From JBCAXA01 sp038749025 (lineage in GTDB: Bacteria > Pseudomonadota > Gammaproteobacteria > Steroidobacterales > Woeseiaceae): 64,000 nucleotides of DNA. This document shows positions 52,205 through 60,216 of this stretch, piece by piece (positions within the stretch are counted from its first letter, which is position 1; every line of letters begins with the position of its first letter). The stretch spans positions 62,001 to 126,000 of the forward strand of contig JBCDIL010000002.1 in NCBI GenBank assembly GCA_038749025.1, in the 5' to 3' direction. The position numbers and the translations under genes were made by a program. The notes under the pieces were generated by a model. The model was not told where the DNA came from. It saw only the letters and a list, made by a program, of their open reading frames with translations, and did no database searches.

Positions 52205-53491
52205 GTGAGCGCGGCGCGCGACAATCCAGCCGCGAACGGCGACGTTCGCCTGACCGATGTCATGCTAGCCATGGACGTCGTGGACTCGTTGCGTCACGAA
52301 GAAGCGCTCGTGGCACGGGCGCTGAATACCGACGAGCGTGAGCGAGTGTTGCTGGAACGAGTGCGTTCGGCCTACGAAGCCCAAGGTATCGAGGTCTCCG
52401 AGGCGACCTTAGCCGCAGGCGTCAAAGCGCTTAAGGAACGCGAGTTTCAATACGAACCGCCACCGGCAGGCTTCCGGACGCGGCTGTTTCGTGCCTGGGT
52501 TCGTCGCGGTCGAATCGGCCGCGGGCTCGGCGTTTTCGCAGCCGTTGGTGCGTTAATCAGCGGCGGCTATTACGGTTTCGTTGAACTGCCACGCCAACGT
52601 GCCGACGTCGCCGCGGTCGAGTCTATAAACGCGGGCATCGCATCAGCAACGGTCGATCTAAGGACGCTCGACCAGCGCCGTGTTGCACTGACCGAGCGCC
52701 TTACCGATGAGAGGCGACAGTCTCCACCCACCGATGTCGCTGCCGCCGTCGACAGCGCGCTCGCAACGGCCGAAGGCCGCCTTGCCGATGCGGGCCAGGT
52801 GTTAGCGGAGGCGTCGGCGGTGGCGCTTGGCGATCGCCTGCGTCAGCCGGGTGATCCGCGGCGGGCGCTGGTTGCCGCTGCCCTTGAGCAGCGCCGCAGT
52901 CTGCTAGCCCGCGCCGAACGCCACCTCGACAGTGCGGCGGCGATGATCGGCACGCTAGCACCGCTGCGCCAGTTGCCGGCAACGTTGGCCTCACTGCGCG
53001 ACGATGCGCAAGCGATCGCGATACCGCCAGCGATCGACACCGATATCGATGGGCTCTACGCAGGCGGTATGGCGGCGCTGCGCGATGCCGATGCTGACGG
53101 CGCACAATCGGTTGCCGCCGAATTACGCGAGCTGCGAGATGAACTGCAGGCGACCTACGAGATCTCGGTCGTATCGCGGCCTGGCGAGCGCTCCGGCGTT
53201 ATTCGCGCCCCCAAATCGAATTCGCGTGCCGACAACTACTATCTGATTGTTGAAGCGCTCGATCGCGATGGTCGTGTCCAAGCGGTCGCTATTCGTTCCG
53301 AAGAGGATGGGGCGGTACGGACGGTACGCAGTTGGGGCGTGCGCGTGAGCGCGAGCGTCTTCAATGGGGTCCGCGATGATAAGGCCGACGACGGCATTAT
53401 TCAGGGACGCGTGATCGGTGAAAAACGGCGAGGGTACTTAAGCGCTGACTACCGCGTCCCTGTCGAGGGCGGGATGATCCACGAATGGTAA
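52205..53491 (+). CDS. DUF6384-like membrane protein (cluster gene 2)
   Basis: A 428-aa protein starting at GTG 52205, 6 nt after gene 1. An N-terminal soluble part (residues 1-105, RLTDVMLAMDVVDSLRHEEALVARAL) resembles DUF6384. One membrane segment lies at about residues 110-130 (GVFAAVGALISGGYYGFVEL), then a helical region with alternating Arg and Glu, and a beta-rich C-terminal part (NYYLIVEALDRDGRVQAVAI). The N-terminus is probably cytoplasmic and the larger part periplasmic. Family name is from memory and moderate; function unknown. Confidence 0.7.
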   Translation: MSAARDNPAANGDVRLTDVMLAMDVVDSLRHEEALVARALNTDERERVLLERVRSAYEAQGIEVSEATLAAGVKALKEREFQYEPPPAGFRTRLFRAWVRRGRIGRGLGVFAAVGALISGGYYGFVELPRQRADVAAVESINAGIASATVDLRTLDQRRVALTERLTDERRQSPPTDVAAAVDSALATAEGRLADAGQVLAEASAVALGDRLRQPGDPRRALVAAALEQRRSLLARAERHLDSAAAMIGTLAPLRQLPATLASLRDDAQAIAIPPAIDTDIDGLYAGGMAALRDADADGAQSVAAELRELRDELQATYEISVVSRPGERSGVIRAPKSNSRADNYYLIVEALDRDGRVQAVAIRSEEDGAVRTVRSWGVRVSASVFNGVRDDKADDGIIQGRVIGEKRRGYLSADYRVPVEGGMIHEW

Positions 53492-53503
53492 CGGGGTCTT
53501 CGG

Positions 53504-54940
53504 GTGGCTAGCGGCCGACGTTTTCTCGATTCGCTCGATCGTAATATCGATCGGTTGCGGCATGATTACCGACAACTCGACACCGAGTTGCAAGGTATCA
53601 CGCGTTCGATGGGTGCCCTGCGGCGCCGCGAGTCCGAAGCCTATCAGGGTCTCGCCCGACTGCGTTTAGCCGAGCTCGACGATCCGTCCACGGTGGATCA
53701 CATAGGGTCAGCCGAGAGCCAAGCTCAGCAATTGCTCGACAGCCGCGACGACGCGCTCGCCAAACTGAGCGAGTCGCTCGACCAAGAACAGACGGCCTTA
53801 GCGGCCTTCGATACCGACCGGGCGGCCGCAGCCGACCGGGTGGCGAGCGCGAGCGAGGCTCTGGCCGACAAACTCGATGAGGTGGGTCAGGCTTTAACGA
53901 CTGACCCGCCATTCGTTGCATTACGTGAGCGCAGTCAAGCGCTGATCGATCAAGCGGCGCGAGCCGAGGAGAAGACCGCTCGCGCCGAAAAGGATCGCCG
54001 TGAAAAGGGCAAGCCGTACGAAGCCGATGCACTGTTCGTCTACCTCTGGGACCGTGGTTACGGAACCTCGGCCTATCGCGCTTGGCCGCTGGCTCGTCTC
54101 GTCGATCGGATGATGGCGCGGCACATTCGTTTCGAAAAAGCGCGCCGTAATTACCATCTGTTGACCGAGATTCCGCTGCGCCTGCGTCGACACACCGATC
54201 GACTTGAGGAAGAAACGGCTGCATTGATGACCGAGCTGGCCGAGTTTGAACGTAAGGCGGAGGTTGCAGCGGGTGCCGATGAACTTGAGCAAGCGCTTGA
54301 GGCGGCAACGGCGGCCGCCACTGCCCTAGATCGGCAAATCGAAGCCGCTGAGCAGCGCTATACGCAGCTGCTTGCTGAACGCGAGCGGTTTGCAAACGGC
54401 CAAGACCGTTTCTTCATCGATGCGATGCAAGTGCTCGTTACCAGCTTCAAAGCCGATCCGATTCCGGCGCTGCGCCGCGAGGCGGCGGCAACACCGACTG
54501 ACAGCGACGATCGGTTGGTTCGCGATCTGGCGCTTGTTCGCGAGGAAATTGCCGATCTCGAGCAGCACCTGGTCGACCAGCAAGAGATCCACGGTCGGCG
54601 TATGAGTCGGCTCAACGAGCTCTCGGCGGTTCGTAGCCAGTACAAGCGCAAACGGTTCGATGCGGCGGATAGCGTTATCGATGATCGCGGCAAAGCGGAG
54701 CTAATGCTGACGGAGTTCATGAGCGGCTTGATCAGTGGCGATCGCCTCTGGCGCGTTATTCGCCATTCGCAGCGCTTTCGGCCGCGTTTTCGATCGTCGT
54801 CCGGTGGCAACATCGGCGGGACCCGTCTACCGCGTATGCCGCGTTCAGTGCGAATTCCACGCGGCATGGGCGGTGGCGGTGGTCTTAAGTTCCCGCGGAT
54901 GCCGAGCGGCGGCGGGTTTCGCACGAAAGGCGGGTTCTAA
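53504..54940 (+). CDS. Coiled-coil hypothetical protein with Gly/Arg tail (cluster gene 3)
   Basis: A 478-aa protein with long coiled-coil regions (about residues 1-150 and 195-380, for example EEETAALMTELAEFERKAEVAAG). A C-terminal tail beginning SSGGNIGGTRLPRMPR is rich in Gly, Pro and Arg and ends in a GGGFRTKGGF pattern. It has no signal peptide. The start is GTG 53504, 12 nt after gene 2. The Gly/Arg tail could bind membrane surfaces or nucleic acids. No known domain is recognised. A small membrane protein gene follows 11 nt later. Confidence 0.68.
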   Translation: MASGRRFLDSLDRNIDRLRHDYRQLDTELQGITRSMGALRRRESEAYQGLARLRLAELDDPSTVDHIGSAESQAQQLLDSRDDALAKLSESLDQEQTALAAFDTDRAAAADRVASASEALADKLDEVGQALTTDPPFVALRERSQALIDQAARAEEKTARAEKDRREKGKPYEADALFVYLWDRGYGTSAYRAWPLARLVDRMMARHIRFEKARRNYHLLTEIPLRLRRHTDRLEEETAALMTELAEFERKAEVAAGADELEQALEAATAAATALDRQIEAAEQRYTQLLAERERFANGQDRFFIDAMQVLVTSFKADPIPALRREAAATPTDSDDRLVRDLALVREEIADLEQHLVDQQEIHGRRMSRLNELSAVRSQYKRKRFDAADSVIDDRGKAELMLTEFMSGLISGDRLWRVIRHSQRFRPRFRSSSGGNIGGTRLPRMPRSVRIPRGMGGGGGLKFPRMPSGGGFRTKGGF

Positions 54941-54951
54941 GGAGCGCCGGC

Positions 54952-55113
54952 ATGGTACCGATAGCAGACGCAATTTGGATTCTAGTCGCCTTTATCGCGG
55001 CCGTTGTTGTCTACACCGGTTTCCGACTTCGCCAGTTGCAAAAACGCAGCGAAGAGCAGTGGAAGCGTGTCGATCACTCGAAGCTGCGTGAATGGAAGGA
55101 CGACGACGATTAG
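54952..55113 (+). CDS. Small membrane protein (53 aa, cluster gene 4)
   Basis: A 53-codon frame from ATG 54952. It has one membrane helix (IWILVAFIAAVVVYTGF, residues 8-24), then a charged end (KRSEEQWKRVDHSKLREWKDDDD). AAGGAGC lies about 8 nt before the start, and it is only 11 nt after the previous stop. It is too short for usual gene finding but its context and topology support it. It probably acts as a membrane partner of the coiled-coil proteins. Confidence 0.65.
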   Translation: MVPIADAIWILVAFIAAVVVYTGFRLRQLQKRSEEQWKRVDHSKLREWKDDDD

Positions 55114-55206
55114 AGTGCCTTTGTTACGCCGCCACAATTCGCCTTAATTCGTACCCGTTGATCGCACACTGATTATTGACACTCAGGTCCCTCTACTAGG
55201 GGAGTT

Positions 55207-56541
55207 GTGTCCGTGTCGATCAATCCATTGCTGTCTAAAGGCCTGGCGACAGGCCTTGTGTTTATCCTTTTGCTTATTCCGTTGTCGTCCATTCGGTCGA
55301 TCATCGACGAGCGGTCGTATTATCGAAACGAGGCGGCGAGCAACATCGCCGCACAATGGAGCGGTAGCCAGGTTATCGCCGGTCCGGTTGTCGTGCTTCG
55401 CTATTTACGCAACGTAGAGCGCAAAGTCTGGCTCGAAGACGAGCGTCGCCACGTCATGGAGACTCAGACGGAGCCAGGGCATACCTACCTGCCCGCAACG
55501 ACGGTCGACTGGCATATCGATGTGCCGACCGAGCTACGCGCTTACGGCATACATTCGGTGCCGGTCTACACGTCTCGACATATCGTCACGGCACAAATCG
55601 TCGCGGGCAGCCTTGAGGCTCTCGCCGCGACGATCGATGATTTTAATCGCTGGGATGCCGCGGAGCTTGCCATTGCCGTATCCGATTCGCGCGGCCTGGT
55701 GGCGGTGCCGTCGCTTAAAGTGAACGGTGTTGATCTCACTACCAAGCCGGGCAGCCTGGCGACAGGGCTCAGCCGTATTGTCAGCGGCGCTTTCGGGCTC
55801 GATTCGTTGGCCGATGATCTAACGATCGATGTCGACCTACGTTTGCGCGGATCCAACGACATCGGCATCGTGCCGTTGGCGGATGACGGCCGCTACTCGA
55901 TTGCGTCTGACTGGCCCCACCCGAGCTTTTTCGGGCGGTTTTTACCTGATGAGCGCGAGATCGGTGCCGACGGTTTCGTGGCAACCTGGCAGGTGTCGCG
56001 CTTCGCGAGTTCCGCCGCCGCGCTGCTTACCGAGTGTGCTTCGCTGGCTTGTCAGTCACTCGACAACGAAACGCTACGGGTGCAGCTTAAAGATCCCGTC
56101 GACATCTACTTGCAAGCGAGTCGGGCGTCCAAATACGCGCTATTGCTCATTCTGGCGACGTTTGTCGCGTTCTTCTTGATGGAAACGCTAGCCAACAAAC
56201 AATTACACACGATTAGTTACGCATTAGTCGGCGCGACTTTGCTCGTCTTTTACTTGTTGCTGTTGTCGTTGGCTGAGCATGTCGGTTTTGGGCTGGCCTA
56301 CGGTATTGGGGCCATCGCCTGCGCGCTACTCGCGACGTACTACCTGACGCCGAGCGTCGGTCGAGCGATGGCCGTGGTTTACGGCCTGGTGCATCTGTTG
56401 CTGAACGCGACGCTGTTCGGGATCCTGCGCAGTGAGGATCACGCGCTGTTGGCAGGATCGTTGCTCGTATTCGGTTTGCTAACGATTGTTATGGTGACCA
56501 CACGGCGGGTCGATTGGCGCCGGTTTGCGGTGCGTTCATGA
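55207..56541 (+). CDS. CreD-like inner-membrane protein
   Basis: A 444-aa membrane protein. An N-terminal membrane segment (residues 12-30) precedes a large periplasmic domain starting with an RSIIDERSYYRNEA motif and IAAQWSGSQVIAGPVVVLRY. The C-terminal third has about five to six helices. This is the layout of CreD, a beta-lactam-induced envelope protein controlled by CreBC in Enterobacteria; no CreBC genes are near. The start is GTG 55207 (or 55213) with GGGGAG upstream. It follows the coiled-coil cluster by 93 nt and may share its transcript. Confidence 0.85.
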   Translation: MSVSINPLLSKGLATGLVFILLLIPLSSIRSIIDERSYYRNEAASNIAAQWSGSQVIAGPVVVLRYLRNVERKVWLEDERRHVMETQTEPGHTYLPATTVDWHIDVPTELRAYGIHSVPVYTSRHIVTAQIVAGSLEALAATIDDFNRWDAAELAIAVSDSRGLVAVPSLKVNGVDLTTKPGSLATGLSRIVSGAFGLDSLADDLTIDVDLRLRGSNDIGIVPLADDGRYSIASDWPHPSFFGRFLPDEREIGADGFVATWQVSRFASSAAALLTECASLACQSLDNETLRVQLKDPVDIYLQASRASKYALLLILATFVAFFLMETLANKQLHTISYALVGATLLVFYLLLLSLAEHVGFGLAYGIGAIACALLATYYLTPSVGRAMAVVYGLVHLLLNATLFGILRSEDHALLAGSLLVFGLLTIVMVTTRRVDWRRFAVRS

Positions 56542-58311
56542 TTCGGCTTCATCATGCTTACGGTCTGCGTTCAGCAAGGTTTCGAGCTCAGCAGCGGCTT
56601 CTTGGACGCTTTGCATGTACTGATGCTCATCTTGGCGGAAGGCATACTGGCGCTGTAACAAGCGCTCGTCGTAGTCGGCAAACGTCTCGACCACGTTCTT
56701 CGATGTTGCATCGTTCGTGCCGAGTAACGTCAACAAAGACTCGGTTAAGGCTAAGCTCGAATGAAAGGTATCGCGATAGATGTGCTCGATACCGAGATCC
56801 ATCAACGAATGGGCGTGCAAGCGATTTCGTGCCCGCGCCAGAATCGGTAGTTGCGGGCAATAGTGGCGTATGGTCCGTGCGGTTCGCAGTGATTGTTCGA
56901 TGTCCTCGATAGCCAACACGAAAAACCGAGCTTCATCGATACCCGCGGCGCGCAGCAACTCGATTCTAGCGGCGTCGCCATAGTAGACCTTGTTTCCGAA
57001 ACGGCGGACGACCTCGACTTGCGAGGCACTTGCTTCCAAGGCGGTAAATGGGATGCCGCGCGAGCGAAGGATACGACCGACAATCTGTCCAAAGCGTCCA
57101 AAACTTGCTATCACGACCGGATGCGCTTCGCGCTCGATTTCATCGTACGGCGCATCTGGTTTTTTGGCGTCTCGCCACTGGTTAATTTTCTCGTTGGCGA
57201 GGAACAGAAGCGGTGTTGTTGCCATCGACAGCGTAACGACGACGATCAGCAAGTTGATCGTGTCGTTATCGATAACGCCGACATCTCGCGCTAGTGTGAA
57301 CAAAACGAACGCGAACTCACCGCCTTGAGACAAGACTACCGCCAACGCTGTGGAGACGGTATTCGCGAGCGAAAAGACCTTCGCGAGGCCGAAAATACAG
57401 ACTAGTTTTGTCAAAATGAGTAAGACAGTAAAACCGAAGACGTCGATCGGTCGTGAAGCGATCAACGACAAGTCCACCGACATACCGACTGCGATAAAGA
57501 ACAAGCCGAGTAGCAAGCCTTTAAACGGTTCGATGTTCGATTCGAGTTCGTGACGATACTCGGATTCGGCGAGTAGCATTCCGGCGATAAATGCGCCGAG
57601 GCCCATCGATAGATGGGCTTTCTCCATCAAAACGGCCGCCCCGATGACGATCAACAGTGCCGTCGCCGTGAACAATTCGGCGATCCCGGAATTGGCGACG
57701 AAACGTAAGACCGGTCGTAACAAGTAGCGGGCACCGGCGACCAAGGCAACAATACAAGCGACCGTGATGGCCAGTTGTATCGAGTCGATACCACCGCTAT
57801 CCGATGTGGCTAGCAATGGCACCAGCGCGATGAGCGGAATCACAGCCAGATCTTGGAATAACAAGATCGCAAAGGCGTTACGGCCATGATCGGTGTTGAG
57901 CTGTTTTTGCTCGCCGAGGAGTTGCAAGACAAAAGCTGTTGACGACAAGGCAAGGCCAAAACCGACAACGAGGGCCGCTTTCGGCTCAACACCGGCGAGC
58001 CAAGCGATGAGGCCGAGTACAACGCCACAGGTCATGACCTGTGCCGTGCCGAGCCCAAACACAGGGCGGCGCAGCACCCACAACCGGGATGGCTTTAGTT
58101 CAAGGCCGATAATGAAGAGTAAGAACACCACGCCGAGTTCAGCGAAGTGCAGTACTTGGTCGACGTCGCCAATGAGCCCCAGTGCGGCAGGCCCGATAAT
58201 AATGCCGGCGCTCAAATAGCCCAGCACCGAGCCAAGACCCAATCGCTTGGCGATCGGCACAGCGATAACGGCTGCCCCGATATAGATGACAACCTGCTCT
58301 AAGTGAACCAT
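56536..58311 (-). CDS. CPA2 monovalent cation:proton antiporter, KefB-like
   Basis: A 591-aa protein: about 12 membrane helices in residues 1-390, including YLSAGIIIGPAALGLIGDVDQ and GLGAFIAGMLLAESEYRHEL. A cytoplasmic TrkA-N Rossmann domain follows (VVIASFGRFGQIVGRIL, about residue 400). It exchanges K+ or Na+ for H+, and KefB-like members are gated by glutathione adducts through the nucleotide domain. The cell also encodes glutathione-linked enzymes in this window. The gene end overlaps the convergent CreD gene by 6 nt. Start ATG 58311. Confidence 0.94.
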   Translation of the reverse strand: MVHLEQVVIYIGAAVIAVPIAKRLGLGSVLGYLSAGIIIGPAALGLIGDVDQVLHFAELGVVFLLFIIGLELKPSRLWVLRRPVFGLGTAQVMTCGVVLGLIAWLAGVEPKAALVVGFGLALSSTAFVLQLLGEQKQLNTDHGRNAFAILLFQDLAVIPLIALVPLLATSDSGGIDSIQLAITVACIVALVAGARYLLRPVLRFVANSGIAELFTATALLIVIGAAVLMEKAHLSMGLGAFIAGMLLAESEYRHELESNIEPFKGLLLGLFFIAVGMSVDLSLIASRPIDVFGFTVLLILTKLVCIFGLAKVFSLANTVSTALAVVLSQGGEFAFVLFTLARDVGVIDNDTINLLIVVVTLSMATTPLLFLANEKINQWRDAKKPDAPYDEIEREAHPVVIASFGRFGQIVGRILRSRGIPFTALEASASQVEVVRRFGNKVYYGDAARIELLRAAGIDEARFFVLAIEDIEQSLRTARTIRHYCPQLPILARARNRLHAHSLMDLGIEHIYRDTFHSSLALTESLLTLLGTNDATSKNVVETFADYDERLLQRQYAFRQDEHQYMQSVQEAAAELETLLNADRKHDEAES

Positions 58312-58361
58312 GGAAACTCCGACGACGTTAAGCCGGAGTCTAGCAGCTTGGCGGTCGCCCG

Positions 58362-59036
58362 CTAGCCGTCGCTACGTTCGATCAGTACTGGGATACGTAG
58401 ACGACCGTTGCCGTCGACCGGTTCGGCAACGAACTCGAAGTTACCCACTTGCAGCAATCCGGGCGGCAACGAAAACGTGACAGAGCCGTACTGATCCGCG
58501 ATCAGCGGTGTCGCCTGCCAGACGATGTCTCCTGCGCTGTCGAGCAGTTGCAGCGCGAAGTGCTCATCGATCTCACCGCCGAGGTCCAACGAGAACACCA
58601 TTTGTACCGGTGTTGTCGGAAGTTCGACGAGCTGCGCCGCCGCGACGCTACGGGTAATGCCGAGGCTGATAATCGGCACGTTCAGACTGGCGACCTGCTG
58701 CGGCGCCACGGCGTTGTTGGATTTAAAGTTGACGAACGCGACGGACAGGCTGACCGCGGCAACGACAGACGCGGCGAGGGCGGGCCAGTTAAAACCTTGC
58801 TTCGGTCCGGAGCTTGCCCGCGTGCCGGCAACGACCTCGACTTTGTGTTTTTTGGCGAGCGCTGCTAGCGCATTGCCGCCGAAACCATCGATCAGCTTCT
58901 GCGTTGTTTCAATGTCTTCCTGCGTCTCCGGGCATGTAAAGAAAAACTGCTCGAATTCGCTCTGTTCGTCGTCGCTCAGCTGCCCGAGCAGGTATCGCTC
59001 GACCCAGTTGTCGTGAACAACATCGTGTCGGTTCAT
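58362..59036 (-). CDS. Membrane-anchored anti-sigma-like protein
   Basis: A 224-aa protein. The N-terminal 60 residues contain a helical segment with a single Cys (YLLGQLSDDEQSEFEQFFF, then TCPETQ), like the zinc-finger-less version of an anti-sigma domain. One membrane helix follows (about residues 85-104, ALAASVVAAVSLSVAFV), and then a beta-rich exported domain (FALQLLDSAGDIVWQATPL). It lies 17 nt after the sigma factor gene and is last in its operon, so it probably holds the sigma factor inactive until the envelope part receives a signal. This is inference from position and topology. Confidence 0.8.
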   Translation of the reverse strand: MNRHDVVHDNWVERYLLGQLSDDEQSEFEQFFFTCPETQEDIETTQKLIDGFGGNALAALAKKHKVEVVAGTRASSGPKQGFNWPALAASVVAAVSLSVAFVNFKSNNAVAPQQVASLNVPIISLGITRSVAAAQLVELPTTPVQMVFSLDLGGEIDEHFALQLLDSAGDIVWQATPLIADQYGSVTFSLPPGLLQVGNFEFVAEPVDGNGRLRIPVLIERSDG

Positions 59037-59053
59037 CGCCGTAACGTCCTTGA

Positions 59054-59719
59054 TTAAAGATCGAGTTCCGCGCGCTTCTCCAATAGCGCCCGGAATCGCG
59101 CCTTAGCGCGATATAGCACCCGATTAAAGTGCAGGTCAGATAGTTCAAGAGCCGTGCAGATGCTCGCTTTGCTCTCTTGGTATAAGTAAAAACGCGTCAA
59201 TAAGGCTCGGTCACGATCGTTCGGAAGTTCTTTCAACAAATCGCGAACGGCGATACGCATCTGGTCGCTGTAAACCGAGTCCATTTGCTCATCGTCCTCG
59301 GCAATCGTTTCTTCGATCAGTTCCGAGTCGGCGTGCGTGTTACGCCGCTTTTGCCGGCGCTTACGGCCGATAATTTGGAACTTGCCGGTGCTTTGAATGT
59401 AGCCGCCGAGTCGGGTCGGGTCGTCGATGCCTTCGCCGCGCAACCGCTCGATAACGATCCGGAAGACATCCTGGTGGATGTCCTCCGCCAACGCCAGATC
59501 GCCGTTGGTGCGGGCTCGCAGCATGATCATCAGCGGCCGCGAGTAGCGGGCGACCAATTCGTTCTCGGCGCGGCGATCACCCGCACGGATTCGCTCGGCG
59601 AGCGCAGCGGCGCGCCGGCCCTCTTCAGCTAGGTCCGTTTTGGGCTCGGATTCGTCCATCTGACAGAATTTTGACAGATTGGCTGTTTCCGGTCGCGGGT
59701 TGATCGCCTGTCGAGTCAT
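59054..59719 (-). CDS. ECF-type RNA polymerase sigma factor
   Basis: A 221-aa sigma-70 family factor. Region 2 is ENELVARYSRPLMIMLRART followed by LALAEDIHQDVFRIVIERLRG, and a basic linker GRKRRQKRR follows. Region 4 is ELPNDRDRALLTRFYLY followed by LELSDLHFNRVLYRAKARFRALLE. It would direct RNA polymerase to a small set of promoters. It is encoded between a CHAT protease/127-aa unit and an anti-sigma-like gene. ATG 59719 is possible, with ATG 59659 (MDESEPKTD) as an alternative start. Confidence 0.88.
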   Translation of the reverse strand: MTRQAINPRPETANLSKFCQMDESEPKTDLAEEGRRAAALAERIRAGDRRAENELVARYSRPLMIMLRARTNGDLALAEDIHQDVFRIVIERLRGEGIDDPTRLGGYIQSTGKFQIIGRKRRQKRRNTHADSELIEETIAEDDEQMDSVYSDQMRIAVRDLLKELPNDRDRALLTRFYLYQESKASICTALELSDLHFNRVLYRAKARFRALLEKRAELDL

Positions 59720-59739
59720 AGAATTGGTCCGTCGTTCTG

Positions 59740-60123
59740 TTAGCCGCCGGTGCCGCCGCCAGTCCAGTCGCCAGTTCGTGGGTTGTACCGATGCGAACCG
59801 ACGATCGTTTGATTGCCTTGGTCATCCTGCGACGCCTTGATGAGAAACTCGGTCTTGGACCGGTTTTCATCGATGATTTGTCCCAAGATTTCTCCCGTTT
59901 TCGGGCTAAAGACACCCGTGACTTCAGCCCAGCAAGGATCTTCTGCTCCCTTGCGTTCTGCTACCTTGCGTGTGAAGGACACCGTTGTGTCGCTCGTAAA
60001 GCGGATCGTGATTACGTCGCCGGTGCGCATGGGTAATCGCGAAAAGGTGCCGTCGTCACCTGGGCAAGTCGACTTGATCTCCCATTCTCCTTCGAACGAA
60101 GGTGGCGCTGTTTGCTTGGTCAT
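59740..60123 (-). CDS. Hypothetical 127-aa protein of the CHAT/sigma operon
   Basis: A 127-aa protein with no signal peptide and a beta-strand-rich pattern (FEGEWEIKSTC, VITIRFTSDTTVSF, GEILGQIIDENRSKTEFLIKAS), suggesting a small beta-barrel or calycin-like fold. It has two Cys residues that could pair. It ends with GTGDWTGGGTGG-like Gly-rich residues. It starts 93 nt after the CHAT gene and 20 nt before the sigma factor gene. AAGGAG lies upstream of its ATG. Function unknown; it may be a regulator or a substrate of the neighbouring protease. Confidence 0.7.
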   Translation of the reverse strand: MTKQTAPPSFEGEWEIKSTCPGDDGTFSRLPMRTGDVITIRFTSDTTVSFTRKVAERKGAEDPCWAEVTGVFSPKTGEILGQIIDENRSKTEFLIKASQDDQGNQTIVGSHRYNPRTGDWTGGGTGG

Positions 60124-60216
60124 TGTGCCTTCTCCTTGGTTTGGTCTTACTTTTTGTTGGCGAGGAGCCCCATCTACACAGACCTAGTGTCACGGAAGAG
60201 CTCTCTGTCTCACGTA

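Noticed and set aside
53598..54395. Long antisense frame over the third gene of the coiled-coil cluster
   Set aside because: It has an antisense composition (Arg/Pro/Ala) and no domain, and the sense frame has coiled-coil periodicity and tight operon spacing.
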